Origin: Carposina sasakii
Taxonomy: Eukaryota > Arthropoda > Insecta > Lepidoptera > Carposinidae
Direction: 5' to 3'
Assembly: GCA_014607495.2 (NCBI GenBank)
Contig: CP053153.1
Coordinates: 8,246,001-8,310,000, forward strand
DNA: 64,000 nt
Position 1 is the stretch's first letter; every line of letters starts with the position of its first letter. A model generated the notes under the pieces. It was not told the DNA's origin. It made no database searches and worked only from the letters and a program-made list of their open reading frames with translations. The position numbers and the translations under genes are program-made. Positions 11,437 through 24,097 of the stretch are shown here, in pieces.

Positions 11437-14400
11437 TTAATAGTTGTCTTCGCATTTGATTTCCCGCGCGGCGGGCGAGGTCCACTGAGCCTCCGGGCCT
11501 TCCCAGTCGGGAAAGGATTCGTAGAAGTTATCATTTTCTTCGAGAGCTACTTCAGCGCGACTGAACGCCTCCGCGAATTTACCTATTTCGGTTGAGCCGA
11601 ATGCTTGCTGGAAGGCGGGTAGAGGGACGACGGGCGGCCGCTTCTCCTGCGGCGGGGTCTGACGAGGCTCCGGAAAGAACCTCTCGTGGGCGACTCGGCT
11701 GTCGTGTGCAGGGTAGTCCGGTGTACCTCTGCTTTTCGCCCCATTTTCCGCGTACGAGTCCTCGAACAATGGATATGGTGTGGTTCTCCCATCCTGCGCA
11801 GCCAGTGTATTTTGATTGTGCATGTGCTGAAATTTCCAAAAAAAAATTTATAAATTAAACGCAAAGATATAATATTAAAGGTTACCGTCAAAACTCTTCC
11901 TTTTTAATATAGCAAACTATTCCAAAACACATTCAAATCTGCAAAAAAGAGTTGAAGTAAAACATGGTACCTTAACCTGCGGTCTGCAGTCGGCTGCATA
12001 CCGCAAGGTCTCGCGCGCACAGGAGCCCCGCGACCAGCCCGCTACACCCCCGCCCCAACCACCATTCATAACGCCCATCTGGAATTTACAAACAATTTTC
12101 TAAAGTATACATACAAAGAAAATCTTTTTATGGGAATGATATAATTCATAACGGAGGCCCGCGATTTCGTGAGAAAGTCACATCTATGAAAAAGCATACC
12201 CAAGTATTGAAGATATAACTAGTAGGTAGTTCTCCAACCGAATTTCGGTCACAACGGCTAATCTAAACAGTGCAGGATATATTATAGTGCACAAGAGTGT
12301 GCGCAAACACTGGTGCACTCTTTATTCCCTCACTGAACACAACCGGAGCGAAATCAGGCGCAGGACTAAAAATTTTACCTGCTTTCCGAGGCACAAGCTA
12401 AGTGACAATTTTACAACATTTAAATCCCTACATGAAATAAATTCAGTGGTACAGGCCTATCGGGGATCGAACCTACGCCCCCGAATGGAAGGCGCACGTC
12501 GTAACCATTGGGCTATCACCGCTTGATATAAAGAGTAATGACAAAGAATAACATACCTGGTAATGAGGCCACATTTGCGGCTCGCAGTATCCTGTCGCGC
12601 GGCCATCTAGTGGAGGCTGAAAATAAAAAAAGCTATTTTTTAGATACATGTAGCCACTCTACTGATTTCTAGTTTGTCGTAGAAATAAATGTCTGTAGGA
12701 TGCGGTGATACTTAGTTCTCTAATTTTGATTTCGAATAAACCTACCTATAGTTATATAAGTGTATGTTAGTTATAGGAAATACGGCATCAAACGTTTGCC
12801 ATACCTACATAATTTTAACTCAAATACTTACTTGGCAAAAGTGAACTAAACCTATAAAAAATTATAAAAGGTATGTGTGCAAAATATTTATTAGAGCTGT
12901 TAGCGTCACTGCCGCTATGCGTCTATGTATTCGTAGTATGTATGGTATCGATTCAGCAGAGTTTACGGGCTACGGAACGCATCGATCTACGCACGCCTTT
13001 AGAACCAGGGTTTGCTTTATGTAGTAGGTATACAAATTGATAATAATTAGAATCGATTTTTCCAATGTCAGATAGCCTATCTGAAGGATAAAGTTTATGC
13101 TGTCTCTATCATGATGAAGTTTAACAGCCAATTTCTATAACTGATCTTGAGAGATTTTTGGCATATCTCAGATTTCATCTTCAATTGTTTTCATACAAAA
13201 TTTCAAGTTAGGAATTTTAAAAATCCGAGATTCTGTTTGATCTCTCGTATTAAAATTGACCGTAAGAGAAAACCAGCATCAATTTTATCCTTCAGATATT
13301 TGACCATTGAAAAAGTCAGCCCTTACTCAGTGAGCGATATCTTTTATGTTTCGAGCTTATTTCGTACAACTCTTCGCAAGTATGTAAGGCTCACTCAACC
13401 TACGTGAAATTTGCCTCCAATTTAGAAAAAGAAAAATAGCGTCTCAAAAAAATATCGTTCCTACTACGACAGAATCAATGGGCAAATAGCAAGGTTAGAT
13501 TACAGGTTGCATATTCTGAAAAAACTATTAAAAATTATTAACACAGGGGGGTTTTGCCCATAGTCACCACGCTGGGCAGGCGGGTTGGTGATCGCAGTGT
13601 GATTTATAGACACTATATATACTTAAACCAAATATACTCTATTTGAATTCACCTTGAACTTAAAGTTCTATAAATCTAATACCTAAGATATATTCAGCAT
13701 CGAACAATACAGTTAAAAATAAATGTACAATTGTTTACCAGTTTCACTTTCGTTATGAAGTTTCAGTTATTTTTATACTCGTATCAATCTGTTTTGTAAC
13801 TGCAAACCTATTTCCAAACTTTTAGCAGGTTACGATTTTGTGAATCAATTTTGAAATATTTTGACGCATTACATTTACGCATGCAGTATAGGAAGTAAAT
13901 ACCTACGGAAATAGTGTAGAAAACATAACTAGTGTATAAGATAGTTCATGTTATTATTTTGCCATACTCGTATAAAATTGCTTGAGCTCAACTACTTGAA
14001 GAATCTTATATTGCAATCATACGGTTAATCGATAAGTTTCTGTTTGAGACGTGACTATTAAACTAGCTTTTGAAATTAATGAAAGGGACTCGAGATGAAG
14101 TATATTCACTTAGCCATAACCAGCCCAAGAACTATATGGACTTAGTTATGCAAACGAGAACCAACCCACATAAACAGTAACATCAAATTCTAACAAAAGT
14201 TTATAGAAAGTTCATTTTTGAAAGCTTATGTAGCCTAAATTTTTATTTTATACATTAGTGGGTTGGTTCCCGTTTGCATAACTATGTCCATATAGACCAG
14301 GGTACACCCTTCTACACCCTTAATGAAAAATTTATAAACATACATACATTATACACTCGACTACCCAGGTGTGACCCCAAAATGGGATACTAATGAGATC

Positions 14401-17400
14401 GTGCAGTCACGTATAGCATAGTGGAAATCTTAGATTAATAATAGTCTTCGCTCCCAGAGCCAATCATTATTCTAAGGTGGAAATATTTATTTGAAAAATC
14501 TTTGACAAGGAGCTAGCTAGCTGTTTATCGCTTGAAAGGAACGCCTCTGGGATCCTTTGTCAAAAATTGAAATGGCCTCATAAAAACCCAAATAAGTATA
14601 AAAGTCGTACCTGATTGCCGCACAGGAGTATTTTACACTTACGCAAACAAATCCGGCACGTCTGTGGGATCGTGAAACGCGTAGCGGTTAACCTCTCAAA
14701 AGAAACCAAGAGGAGAAGGCCGGACAACGTTTGTAGATCAATGTTTATACGAGTGACCGGCTTCAAAATATGGGAGGTAAATGTTGGCCAGTTATTGGTT
14801 CATAATGCGCTGCGTAATCTGCATTGACGGGAGTTTTCGCGAATTTCGCCATGTCTTGTCCGTAATTCCGTATCTAAGCTGATGCTGTCTCTTCTAGGTA
14901 CCTACTCGTAACGTATTGCCGTCTGCGCTCCGGCTGCCATTTTAATTTGACATGGAAGTGTAGCTGTTTCGGAGTAGATCAACAAAATCGGCAAAAACAA
15001 ATCTGGTATTCAGCTTCTCCACATACGCACAAGACATGGTGAAGTTATGGCGTTTTCACTGATGTGTGATAATTTCGCAGCGAAGGTTTGCTTCGGGCGA
15101 CATCTCCTCTCAGATTTTCATCCGCGGTTATCCTCGGCGGTTACCGACGACGGTTACCCTCAAATGAGGTTATACGTTGAGGACACCGATTTATTACGTG
15201 TTTACGCGTATTATGGATACCTGATCTACATTGGCAATGGCCGTTTGCTCGAAAACATTTGCTGAATAGACTGGAATGAAGACATATAATTTTTATCGTG
15301 TATTCATAAAGAGCGATGATTATCCCATTTGGTACACGCTTTAGTCATGTCATTATTTTGTTTGGTTGTTATGGTTCTCACTTTGAAACTTTTGGAAATT
15401 CGATATTTTATGATATTTAATTGGTTCAATATATTTGGTTGTTCTATCATGGTTCTATCAAATAAGACTGGGAATAGTGGAACTTACTTCTTTTTATTTT
15501 ATCCTGTGGTTATGTAATGGCAATTAAAATTCAGTTTAATATTATATGTAGGTAAGTAAGATACATCAATATTTATTATGATAATGGAACCTTTTTACAA
15601 AGACAACATCAAAAAGGCTCAAATCTCCTTTTGTCTATAACTCACGTTAAAGCTTCCGCATCTTCAAAATAAAGCACAACACATACATATTACTCTTTTT
15701 CTTATAGAACGTGTTACATGCACACAATCTGTGCGAGATAGCAGAATACATGTAACCCACCCAGGCAGCCTTTATTCCATTGAGCTAAAGTTCAAAATCG
15801 CGTGACCGGTTACGTATTACACGAAGCCTAATATGTGTGATCTCTATGTCGGGGTGGTAAGGTTGGAATTGGGGGTGGTTTGTAAAGGGCGGGGGCGTCG
15901 TGACGCCGATCGATGGCCGCCACTTCACTCCCCACTGCATCGGGCAACTGCATCAACTGACGAACTAATGAGGAGTGTACCTTGAGATCTTACAGGAGCT
16001 AAGGTATAGCGCGCAAGTATGACGCCTAAATTATGTCATGCGAATGAATAGATACGTGCTTTAACGCCTATATAAAGTCATGACTCATGACACGTCTATT
16101 TGGGTTGATCTGTTATGTCAATTGAGTTGGGGTTAATTATCGATTCCGACTCATGGTTTTCAAAGGTTTCATTGGGTTTCATGTAATGATTGCTTAATAT
16201 GTTATGTAGTAGGATATTATATCTGTTATACAGACATGTTATAAATTTTGTTACTTTTATGAACTAAATTTAAAACTTTCATTCGCGGGTTTTATTTGAA
16301 TTAGAATTAGTTATATCTAGTCATGAAAATCCCTGTTTTGTGTATAAATCACGTATAGGTAAATATCACATTAGATATCATGATATTTATAATACTGTAT
16401 AAGTACATACTGCAGTTTGAGGTGAATTTAAGAGCCTAATGTTGCTATGGTAACGTGCAATATCGAGGCAAACGCTATCACAACAAACATTATTTCTTTC
16501 ATATATTTAGTTGCTTGCTATCCATCATTTAGAACGGTTAAAATACTGTACATAATTTTAAGCATAACAATATGAATGAAATTTATTAAGGGTCTTCCCC
16601 CCCCGTCTTCCACTCTTACAGTAAGGTCATTTGCGCTAGATTTTTCATCAATCTCTCTTTGGATGTTACCTAATTTGGATGTTATTACTTGCAAATTGTT
16701 TAATCAGTAGTTATGTAAAATACATTTTTTTTTAATACTATATTAATAAAAAAACTATACTATAAATTGAGTGACTTTTTTGACTACCAGTAAGACTGTT
16801 GATCGCCCTTATAATTAATTTAAGATTAGCGTAAAGATTCTATGTACCCCTTGTTTACATAGGGATATATACAGTGAATCCGAGATAGAGTTAGCGATAT
16901 TTTAAGGGAGTGTTGTACACTTAATTTTATCGATAAAAACACCCCCATGTGGGGGTCTAACTGCCCACTTTTATCTAAGTACCTTTTACTCTATCCCGGA
17001 CACACTGTATAGTTCTTTTGATGCTTTGTGTCATAGCATGTCCTTGCTTATTACAGTTTATCAATATCCCCGATGCATTATCTCTATTCTCACTGCAGTC
17101 GAGTGAGCGATATATTCAAAATGGCTAGTTGTTATGCAGAATATCTGATTTCACAGCCCAGATTCGACAGATACATGCGTTCACACGAGTGATGACGATT
17201 GGAATTGGTTTAATTTTGTCACTCTGCGTAATATATGAGAATACGTCTAATATTGAGGACCAATATAAAAGCTACTAGCTAACTAGCGGCCGCCCACGAC
17301 TATATCTACGTAAACTTTAGAATTTACTCTTCAGTGATTTTTTACTACAAAATAATAAGGCAAATATATAATCCTCAATATCCTCATTCATAAAAATCAC

Positions 17401-20400
17401 TATAAAACTTAAAGGAATGGCGCTTAATTTATGCTTTCAGTGAAAAATTGGTTAAATTACGTTGACAAGCTTTCAGTAAAACGAAAATGGCTTATAATCT
17501 ACAGAACCCGGTGTTAATGCTTATCGTACACGCACTTGATTATTATTTTTAAACATATTATACAGGATGTTACAAAAGGGGCATGTTCAAGGTTAAATGC
17601 TTGGTAAATAGCACCTATCCACAAAATTCTAGATTAAAAATCACTAGTATTTAGAAATGCCTCATACAACATATATGCAAAAACACTGACTTAAGCTGAC
17701 TGACCCTTTTTGTTTTCGTTACATCCTGTAGGTAAGTTGTCAAACAAATATTGATATTCTGACTATAGACCATGAACCTGAAGGGAAAACAATCTGAAAT
17801 CCCCCAAATTTTTAAACTGAAAATGCGTTCCTGTAAGTAAAAACACTGACGTCTAACGCAATTTCAGTGTTCGCCTGGCTAATACTTACACCATGTATTC
17901 ATTTTCTAAATAAAAATTATACAAGCAGAAGCCAAATAAAATTTACACTTCCACTTCCAAAGAAACACAAAGTTAATTTTGGAACTTTCACGAAGTTAGG
18001 TATAATAAAAGTTAGGTATAATAAAATTTCTTTCACCACAAACGAACTATGGCTTCAGCATTCTAAATGAAAAGTCATGAAAATATTTTTTTGTTCTATA
18101 AATATGCTCGCCATTGTTCTATGTTACTAAGTTTTTACTTTTAAAGTTGTTTTAATTAGGTTTTTCATTTGTAAGTACTAGTATATAAATGTATAATTAT
18201 ATGCTGTATACAAGAAGTTTTTTCGTGGCCACCCTTAACGAAGGGTACGTACTCTATACATCAAATAAAGTAAGTTTATGCCAAAAAAAATGCTGGGGAA
18301 AAAAATTAAATTTATTTGATTTTTTTTTTTTTATTACTTGATCGGGCGAAATTTTCAGTGTCTAGTGTTTATGTTAGTTTTTTTATAAAGAGATATTAAT
18401 TATTTCTCGTGAAAAAATCTTGCTACGCGCGTCTATGTACATTTATGCCGAAAAACGCAGTCTATTTACTCAACTTTGGACCCTAATATTTTGGAAACCA
18501 GACACTTCCCAGGTATGCTTCCATGGAGAAAAATTATCGTGATGATGAGGAGGTTCCGTAGTTTTCGGGAACGTTGACGACCAAAAATCATCCTGTATAC
18601 AGAATATTAATATATCTATTCTGATTGATATATCTATATATATTTATATTATATTGATATATCTATTCCCAACTTACGCTAAAAATATTTATTATAAGCA
18701 TTTATTTAGTTTCACCTGTCCCGTTGTCTGTAACCAAATCTTGCAAGTTAAATTTAATCCACTTCCCGGTTTCCGATTGTGCCAAAATTTTGTATGCATG
18801 TATAAATCGGATGACAATATAATATTATTATGACATAGAGCTGATCTGATGATGGAGCTGGAAGGTGGTCATAGGAACTCTGTAATTAAACGACGCAACC
18901 CTATAGAGTTTGGGCTCGTTTGTTTGATCAGTTCATTTTATTTACAAATAATAAAAGCTTGTTTTAAAAAAAGGTTTTTTTAAACTGAAGCTTGTACACC
19001 TCATAATATGCATAAAATAATATTTCACACTACGGAATGTGCCACGAGAGACGCTCGTAGCAATGCGTAGCACGGCGCGTAGTCAGCGATCCATACCCGC
19101 ACATGGCGGCACGTCTGTAATATCAAACTTATCCGATTGCCACAGGGTAGGAAATTGCTTGTATCCGGCGTACCCAAATGATGTCTCGTAGTTTGGCTAT
19201 TAGCCGTGGTGTATGTATGAATGAAATATGAGAGGAAACTATGATACGTGATTAGGATGTGCGATAGGGTGACATCCGGCTTACGTGATATATTTTTTTA
19301 ATAAAATGTAGTAAGTAGTTGTAGTAAGAATTTTAGTTTTCAGAGTATTTTATTTAGCTTTAAATCTGTATTGTTGCAAAAAACATTTTTAATTTCAACT
19401 TCAGTAAAATATAACTTTTCATTACAGTTTATAAGTTATCTAGCCTTAGTGTACAGTATAACCAAGCCAATAATCGCATACCGAATAGTGGCGGGAGATT
19501 CTGCGGGTAACTATCGAGCGGCAAGCCCGAGCGAACCCACGTGACTTATCGATCAGCGCGCCCACAGCGAAGCCACGACACTCGGAAAAATCAACCGCTG
19601 ACAGCTTTCATAGCCCCCTTTAACCCCCACTCCCCGTCTCACACCTCTCCCCCCCTCATTAGCGCCTTTGTACCGCTCACTTGTGTAATATGACGAGGTA
19701 ATGATACCACTTACATCTAGATTATTTGACAAACCCCTTTCCACTTAATCCGAATAACCATAATAATCCGACTTCGTGACCCGACTGCTGATAACTTTGA
19801 ACTAAACTAATGTATTTTAAATTGCGCCGCGATAGCCAGCAAAGTTTGGAATGTCATAAAGGTAGACTCATTCATAAAAACCGGCCAAAAGTCAATGAAC
19901 GGCTGCGAGCTATCGATTCGTGCATTATTGTAAACTCCTGAATTCTGCAATGTCTTTACAGCGAACAGCGTTAGGAATAAACTTAGCGAACGTGACATTC
20001 TCGATTTTAACTTTATTCGTTCCGCGTATGACTGGAAATGGAATGGAAAGGATAACCGCGGCGAGGACGCCTGTCCTTTGACACTGACCTACATATTTTC
20101 AAGTAGCCTCGACTTGAACGATATTAATATCAATACGGGACAGTACAGGAGACGAATTGTTTGTTATATTTGGTGGTAAACAAAATTGCTATAATTTCTT
20201 GACAAATTACGATAGATCGAATAACCTTTGTAAATGTTGATAATTCTACACATTTGTTTACAAAAGAGGTAACAAATAACTTACCGTTGGCGGTAGTGGT
20301 AGCTGCGGTGCCGGCGTGTGCGCGCGCGCATCTCTACGCGCTACCGTGCGCCGTACGCGCGATTCTTTTGAGCTGTACGCTCCATAATCTGAAATAAGTC

Positions 20401-22685
20401 ATAAACAGGTATTTGATTAGTTTAATTTTTGCTGAATTTTTCACATAAGTAAGCGAAAGATAAACGAACAATAATTTTAGCTAAGTTAACACACAGAACT
20501 TTAAGACCGCGTAGGAAATCCTACAATCACGTTTAGCATAGTTAGCTAATGTTTATAAAGAAAAATCTAGGAAATCAATAAAGGAAAAAACTAATCTAAC
20601 CTATCATTACGGCTTGAATTATTACAGAATGATACAACAAATAATACCAAACACAAGTATTGCTATAAAAGGTTTATATAATCAGTTAAATGTTTATATA
20701 AACAAGGAATGCCTAAGTGAAAGTGCCTGAAATTACCTTCCCCGCCCCCCGCCGCCCGCGCTCGTAATATCCAGATAGTTACTTATATCTTTTGTTATTC
20801 CATCTCCGTGCACTGCATTCACTTTCTAATGCATTTCTCTGTCCAAAAGTTGCTTACATTTCCCGGAGACTGTCTGCGTTGCGTAACAAAGGACTGACGA
20901 AATGGGCTATTAATTGGAGTACTTAGCCGGTCTAGTGGATTAATTTCGTGATTGTCTAGAAATGTTTTTAGGTATTAAATTTTAGGGGATTTATTTTAAA
21001 TATTTGTGCAGTGTTGACGCCATAGAATGACGCTTTTATCTAATATGTATATGTGTTTAATAATATTTCTTTATGAAAATAGGGTTTTAATATAATGTAG
21101 ATATCAAAATTACGAAAATTATTTGTCCATGAAGGTCTTAATTAATATATATCGGTGTTGTTATAAAACCGCATCTAGGGTTAGACACTGTTTTGAAATT
21201 TTGGCAATGAATAGCTTCAACAATGTTTAAATAACACGGTCTGTGTTTTAGTGTTAGTTGACACCCGAGAGAAATATATAACAGCAGTCCAACAGACCCC
21301 GTTTCCGCTACCCTAAGACCGGAATTAAAATACAAATTGTTTATTGTCGTGTTAAATTGTGTGAAAAATTCCATCTCCATATTCATCAGCATCTGGCGCC
21401 GTTTTAATCTTTTTAAATATAACAAGTTGTAAACAAGATGATTACCCTTAATTTCGTTTGCGATCGTAAATTGTCCGTAGCGATGTGTGTCGGGGCATGC
21501 AGACGTTAGCGGACGTGACCAGGTTACATCTACTAGCTATAGAGCCTAGCTAAATGTATAGCTACACATACATAAGGGTGACTACATCGACACGCTTTGT
21601 GAAAAATTTGAGTAGATAGCCTAGTTGATATGCCAAACCGCAAATCGTATTCTACTGGAAAATGTAGAAAGACATCAAAATAATTATAGTTAAAAGTGAC
21701 TCTTAACGTATCCGTTCCAAGACAGTACATTTAAATTTTCCGCATTTCCACGCGAAAACAAGCCAAAACGTGGCTAGTTTACAATATGTTTCGTAGCGAG
21801 CATGAGGCGGCGAGCGGGTTTAGCCCGGTCAATATGTAGAGTGGATGTGCCACGATCAATCGCAGAGCGGCGCGGGGACGACCACCTGTAGCGTGGCCGC
21901 CCCCCCTCAACCCTCCCCCTGCCATCGACACGTGACGTAGACGCCGAGAAATCCGCCCAAACGTAAACATTAATTCTTACTTCATTCTTCATTGTTCGGC
22001 TCAGCGACGCGCCACGCGCCGGATTCCGAACTCGTTGGTAAACAAACGTGGTGGACGGATTCCTTATATCTGGGTACCTGCTGTGTAGGTGGTCGTCGTG
22101 CTAATTCGATTATGGGGGAATTAGGCCTAGCTGTCACTGGTTTGCGCTTATTGACGTAGGTAGGTATGGCAGAGAGCGGTACGGGAATTAGTTACATTGT
22201 ATCAGAAATGTAGAGATCGGAAAAAACTGTTTTAGGAATTGAAAATCATAATAAAACATATTTCTGCCATGCTTAACTTTAAAGTTTGTAGACAAGTTTA
22301 TGAATTACAATATTCAAATTAACATAAGGCTATTCTAAAAAATTTAAGAAACAAAACACAATTTATCAAAAAAGAAAGAAAAAATGTGCACACGTCTAAA
22401 GAAGGATACGATTTCGGCATTTTATCGAAAAAAAATCTTAAATTTTTATGTAGTTAAATATTACTAGATAGAGCGAGCAAAAAATTCTAATAACAGTGAT
22501 TACAATAACCTACTCGTTTTGGCCGAAGAGTCTCCTACATTAATTTTTACTTCGTATTTAATTGAAACAAATAACATAATTAATTTGTAACCTAAACTAG
22601 CACATTTACAAAACCATTTAAAAAATACGGAAAATTGCAACCATTAACCCGTATACCTATATATAAATATATATATATATAGTAA

Positions 22686-22720
<35 letters not shown>

Positions 22721-23097
22721 ATTGTCATATGTCAATATTATCTTAAAACACTTAAACGTAACAGTAAAAAAAACTTTTCTACTTTAAATACTTGTATTAG
22801 GTAGTATTTACAAAAGTGTTGATATTGTACCAGTTTTAAATTGTTTTAAAGCTGCAAAAAGTTAGAGACACTTAAAAACAAGTTTTAAACATAATATCTA
22901 GTCTAGGTATACCCACCCATAGGCATAACATGGTCAGAGTGCACGTGGTGCTGCGGGTAGTCGTATCTATAGTAGCGGTAGGGGTCGTGCGCTTGCGGCG
23001 CGTAATAGTGCGCGTACGGCGCGTACGGAAGCGCGTACGGCGCGCACTCCCAGCCCGCCGCGCGCGCACGCCACTCGCCGTACTTGCAGCAGTCCAT
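11437..23097 (-). CDS. Unrecognised five-exon gene, 278-residue Tyr/Pro-rich protein with acidic tail
   Basis: Exons (minus strand): 23097-22917, 20388-20285, 12616-12557, 12078-11977, 11826-11437. Every boundary has AG/GT and the phases agree (1, 0, 0, 0), giving 837 coding bases ending in TAA. The protein starts MDCCKYGEW. Residues about 20-60 are rich in Tyr, Pro, His and Ala; the middle is basic then Gly/Trp-rich. The last exon (residues 150-278) holds Pro-rich sequence, a compact segment FQQAFGSTEIGKF (about 221-233), an acidic aromatic stretch (DNFYESFPDWEG) and a final IKCE that fits the SUMO consensus. There is no signal peptide or membrane span. The exons are much more GC-rich than the introns. 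The make-up suggests a nuclear regulator with a transactivation-like tail, but that is inference; I do not recognise the family. The first donor could instead be GTATAC five bases later, but only the GTGGGT choice keeps the frame open. A GTAAAT donor inside the last exon could allow an alternative 3' end. Confidence 0.7.
12235..12522 (-). repeat. tRNA-derived SINE, second family, in intron 3 of the 278-residue gene
   Basis: Read on the minus strand the element starts gcggtgatagcccaatgg at 12522, an A-box-like head. A B-box-like ggttcgatccc follows at about 12467-12477. A non-tRNA body runs to about 12235 (ending near ccgaatttcggtcacaac). It lies between the exons at 12557 and 12078. The 79-codon plus frame at 12287-12526 is only an antisense frame through this SINE. 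The head differs from the SINE at 3445, so it is a separate family. Confidence 0.7.
13053..13318. mobile_element. Foldback MITE, copy 1 of a two-copy family
   Basis: The left arm (tcgatttttccaatgtcaga, then atctgaaggataaagtttatg) pairs imperfectly over about 45 bases with the right arm (catcaattttatccttcag to accattgaaaaagtc). A shorter copy with matching ends lies at 27566-27697. The 86-codon frame at 13147-13407 runs through it and is not a gene. Confidence 0.6.
14132..14295. mobile_element. Foldback MITE with ~38-base inverted arms
   Basis: The left arm at 14132-14169 begins ctatatggacttagttatgc and the right arm at 14258-14295 is nearly its reverse complement, ending ctatgtccatatag. The spacer is about 88 bases of AT-rich DNA. 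No coding capacity. Confidence 0.7.
14600..15265. promoter_or_regulatory. GC-richer intronic island, possible cis-regulatory element
   Basis: This part of intron 2 has visibly higher GC than its surroundings and contains frames of 70 codons (14615-14827) and 72 codons (15047-15265) on the plus strand. Neither has splice partners or a recognisable motif. I read it as a candidate intronic enhancer and keep a small unknown gene as the alternative. Confidence 0.25.
15838..15990. promoter_or_regulatory. GC-rich intronic island
   Basis: G-runs (ggggtggt, gggggtgg, gcgggggcg) followed by CpG-rich sequence (gtgacgccgatcgatggccg) form a compact island in AT-rich intron 2. There is no coding frame with splice sites. 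A candidate enhancer or silencer, inferred from composition alone. Confidence 0.3.
16868..17010. mobile_element. Short MITE with ~24-base imperfect inverted ends
   Basis: The left end tacagtgaatccgagatagag and right end ctctatcccggacacactgta are reverse complements with a few mismatches. The interior includes a small palindrome acccccatgtgggggt near 16949. Confidence 0.55.
17564..17733. mobile_element. MITE with tacaggatgttac ends
   Basis: The left end tatacaggatgttac and the right end gttacatcctgta are inverted, with a further cccttttg-type inner pairing (caaaaggg / ccctttttg). The ends match those of the elements at 5905 and 34517, so it probably belongs to the same transposase-dependent group, although the interior differs. 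Confidence 0.55.
18207..18600 (+). mobile_element. ~390-base MITE family, copy 1
   Basis: The element starts tatacaagaagttttttcgt and ends aaaaatcatcctgtatac. Its body (acccttaacgaagggtacgt, and later the ttcccaggtatgcttcc region) is shared almost base for base with copies at 28685-29060 (same strand) and 47439-47818 (opposite strand). No coding capacity. Confidence 0.75.
19495..19650. promoter_or_regulatory. GC-rich intronic island
   Basis: Within intron 2, about 0.9 kb from exon 2, a CpG-containing block (tatcgagcggcaagcccg, then acgtgacttatcgatcagcg) is followed by a C-rich run near 19615-19660. No splice-bounded frame is present. Candidate regulatory element only. Confidence 0.3.
21770..22030. 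promoter_or_regulatory. GC-rich island in intron 1 of the 278-residue gene
   Basis: CpG-dense sequence (gagcggcgcggggacgacca, and a C-run ccgccccccctc) lies between exons 1 and 2. Minus frames of 72 and 63 codons cross it but lack matching splice sites and motifs. An alternative promoter or first exon for the same gene, or an enhancer, are all possible. Confidence 0.3.
22657..22718. repeat. (AT)n microsatellite
   Basis: Two runs of alternating A and T, interrupted by agtaatga. Simple sequence in the first intron of the minus-strand gene. Confidence 0.9.
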
Positions 23098-23375
23098 CCC
23101 GCCTCACGCGCCCGCAAGCGCGCACGCCCATCCCGTCCACATCACCGCACGATTCCACTACTAATTACAAAATCATCGTTGAAAGTTTTCGTAAGTGTCC
23201 TAGCACGCGACGTCGACGGGCGAGCGGCGGTGCGAGTTTGCCGGCGATGCCGCCGGGGGCCGGGGTGTCGGCGCAGCGCGCTCGCGGACGCGACTGAACC
23301 CGAATCGATACCGTCGCCGGCCCGCCCGCCTATTGCGCGCCAACTTTGTCTTCCCGACGAAATTTTATATTTAGA
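23098..23375 (-). promoter_or_regulatory. CpG-rich leader and promoter region of the 278-residue gene
   Basis: Immediately upstream of the ATG at 23097 about 270 bases are extremely GC- and CpG-rich. Composition falls back to AT-rich past 23375, as expected for a promoter-proximal 5' leader. A ttcagtcgcg stretch around 23290-23300 (minus strand) resembles an arthropod initiator, but this was not tested. The 151-codon plus frame at 22930-23385 is antisense to this leader and exon 1. Confidence 0.4.
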
Positions 23376-24097
23376 ACCGCGGTGAAACGATTGATCGATA
23401 CTTTGCACTATTAATTAGGCAACACTTTCACTACATCCCGATCTGTCCAGCCTGTAGGCTAGTTGTTGAACTGTGACGGGCCAGTTGTTGGACTCCGCCG
23501 TGTTCATTAGGAAAATGGCAAACTTTTAAATTTCAAGTTCCGTTTGCATTTCATTAGGGATACTTTTTATATTTTAGTAAAGTAGTAAACAATAACTAAG
23601 TGTTATATTTAACTGAGATTAAAATCAATTATAAACTAATTTCGATCTAGATTCACCAGTGTAAACAAACAAAACTAAGCAATCACCACCGGAAATACAC
23701 AGTTTAAGAACTACAAAAACCGTTTCCGTTCGGCCCGGGCCCGTGAATTTTTCAGCACCTCAAGTTACCTCAGCATGCTTCAAAATCAACTTGTTGCTTT
23801 TCTTTGTACAGGTTCAGTCTCGATCCGAGTGGTTAATAGGTACTCGCATAGTTTTATTGAATTGTGGGTAGGCGGCAGTGACCCACATTGCTCTCTCGCC
23901 GTCGATACAGTCACTAAGACCCGCCCTCCGCCCTCCAACCTTCGCAAACTTTTATATCGCATAGATTCGCATTACTTTTCGACTTGTGAATGGTCGCTAC
24001 TATGGTTGAGAATGGTAATTAATTGGGTTTTCTTCTCTCGTCGTAGATACTGTGATTAGACCCGCCCTTCGAAATCGTTTCTTCGAAAACTTTTATA

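Larger units (their letters stand above)
12623..20284. other. Intron 2 of the 278-residue gene, mostly non-coding
   Basis: This 7.7-kb intron holds MITEs at 13053, 14132, 16868, 17564 and 18207 and GC-richer islands near 14.6-15.3, 15.8-16.0 and 19.5-19.65 kb. Between these I see only AT-rich filler. A 17-base tandem duplication (gttaggtataataaaa core) is at about 17994-18027. Confidence 0.45.

Noticed and set aside
12287..12526. 79-codon plus-strand protein
   Set aside because: It is the antisense of a tRNA-derived SINE lying in an intron.
15047..15265. 72-codon plus-strand gene
   Set aside because: It lies inside an intron of the minus-strand gene and has no splice partners, promoter or recognisable motif. 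Kept only as part of a possible regulatory island.
22930..23385. 151-codon plus-strand protein rich in Arg and Val
   Set aside because: It is antisense to exon 1 and the CpG-rich leader of the minus-strand gene; stop codons are rare there because of GC content.
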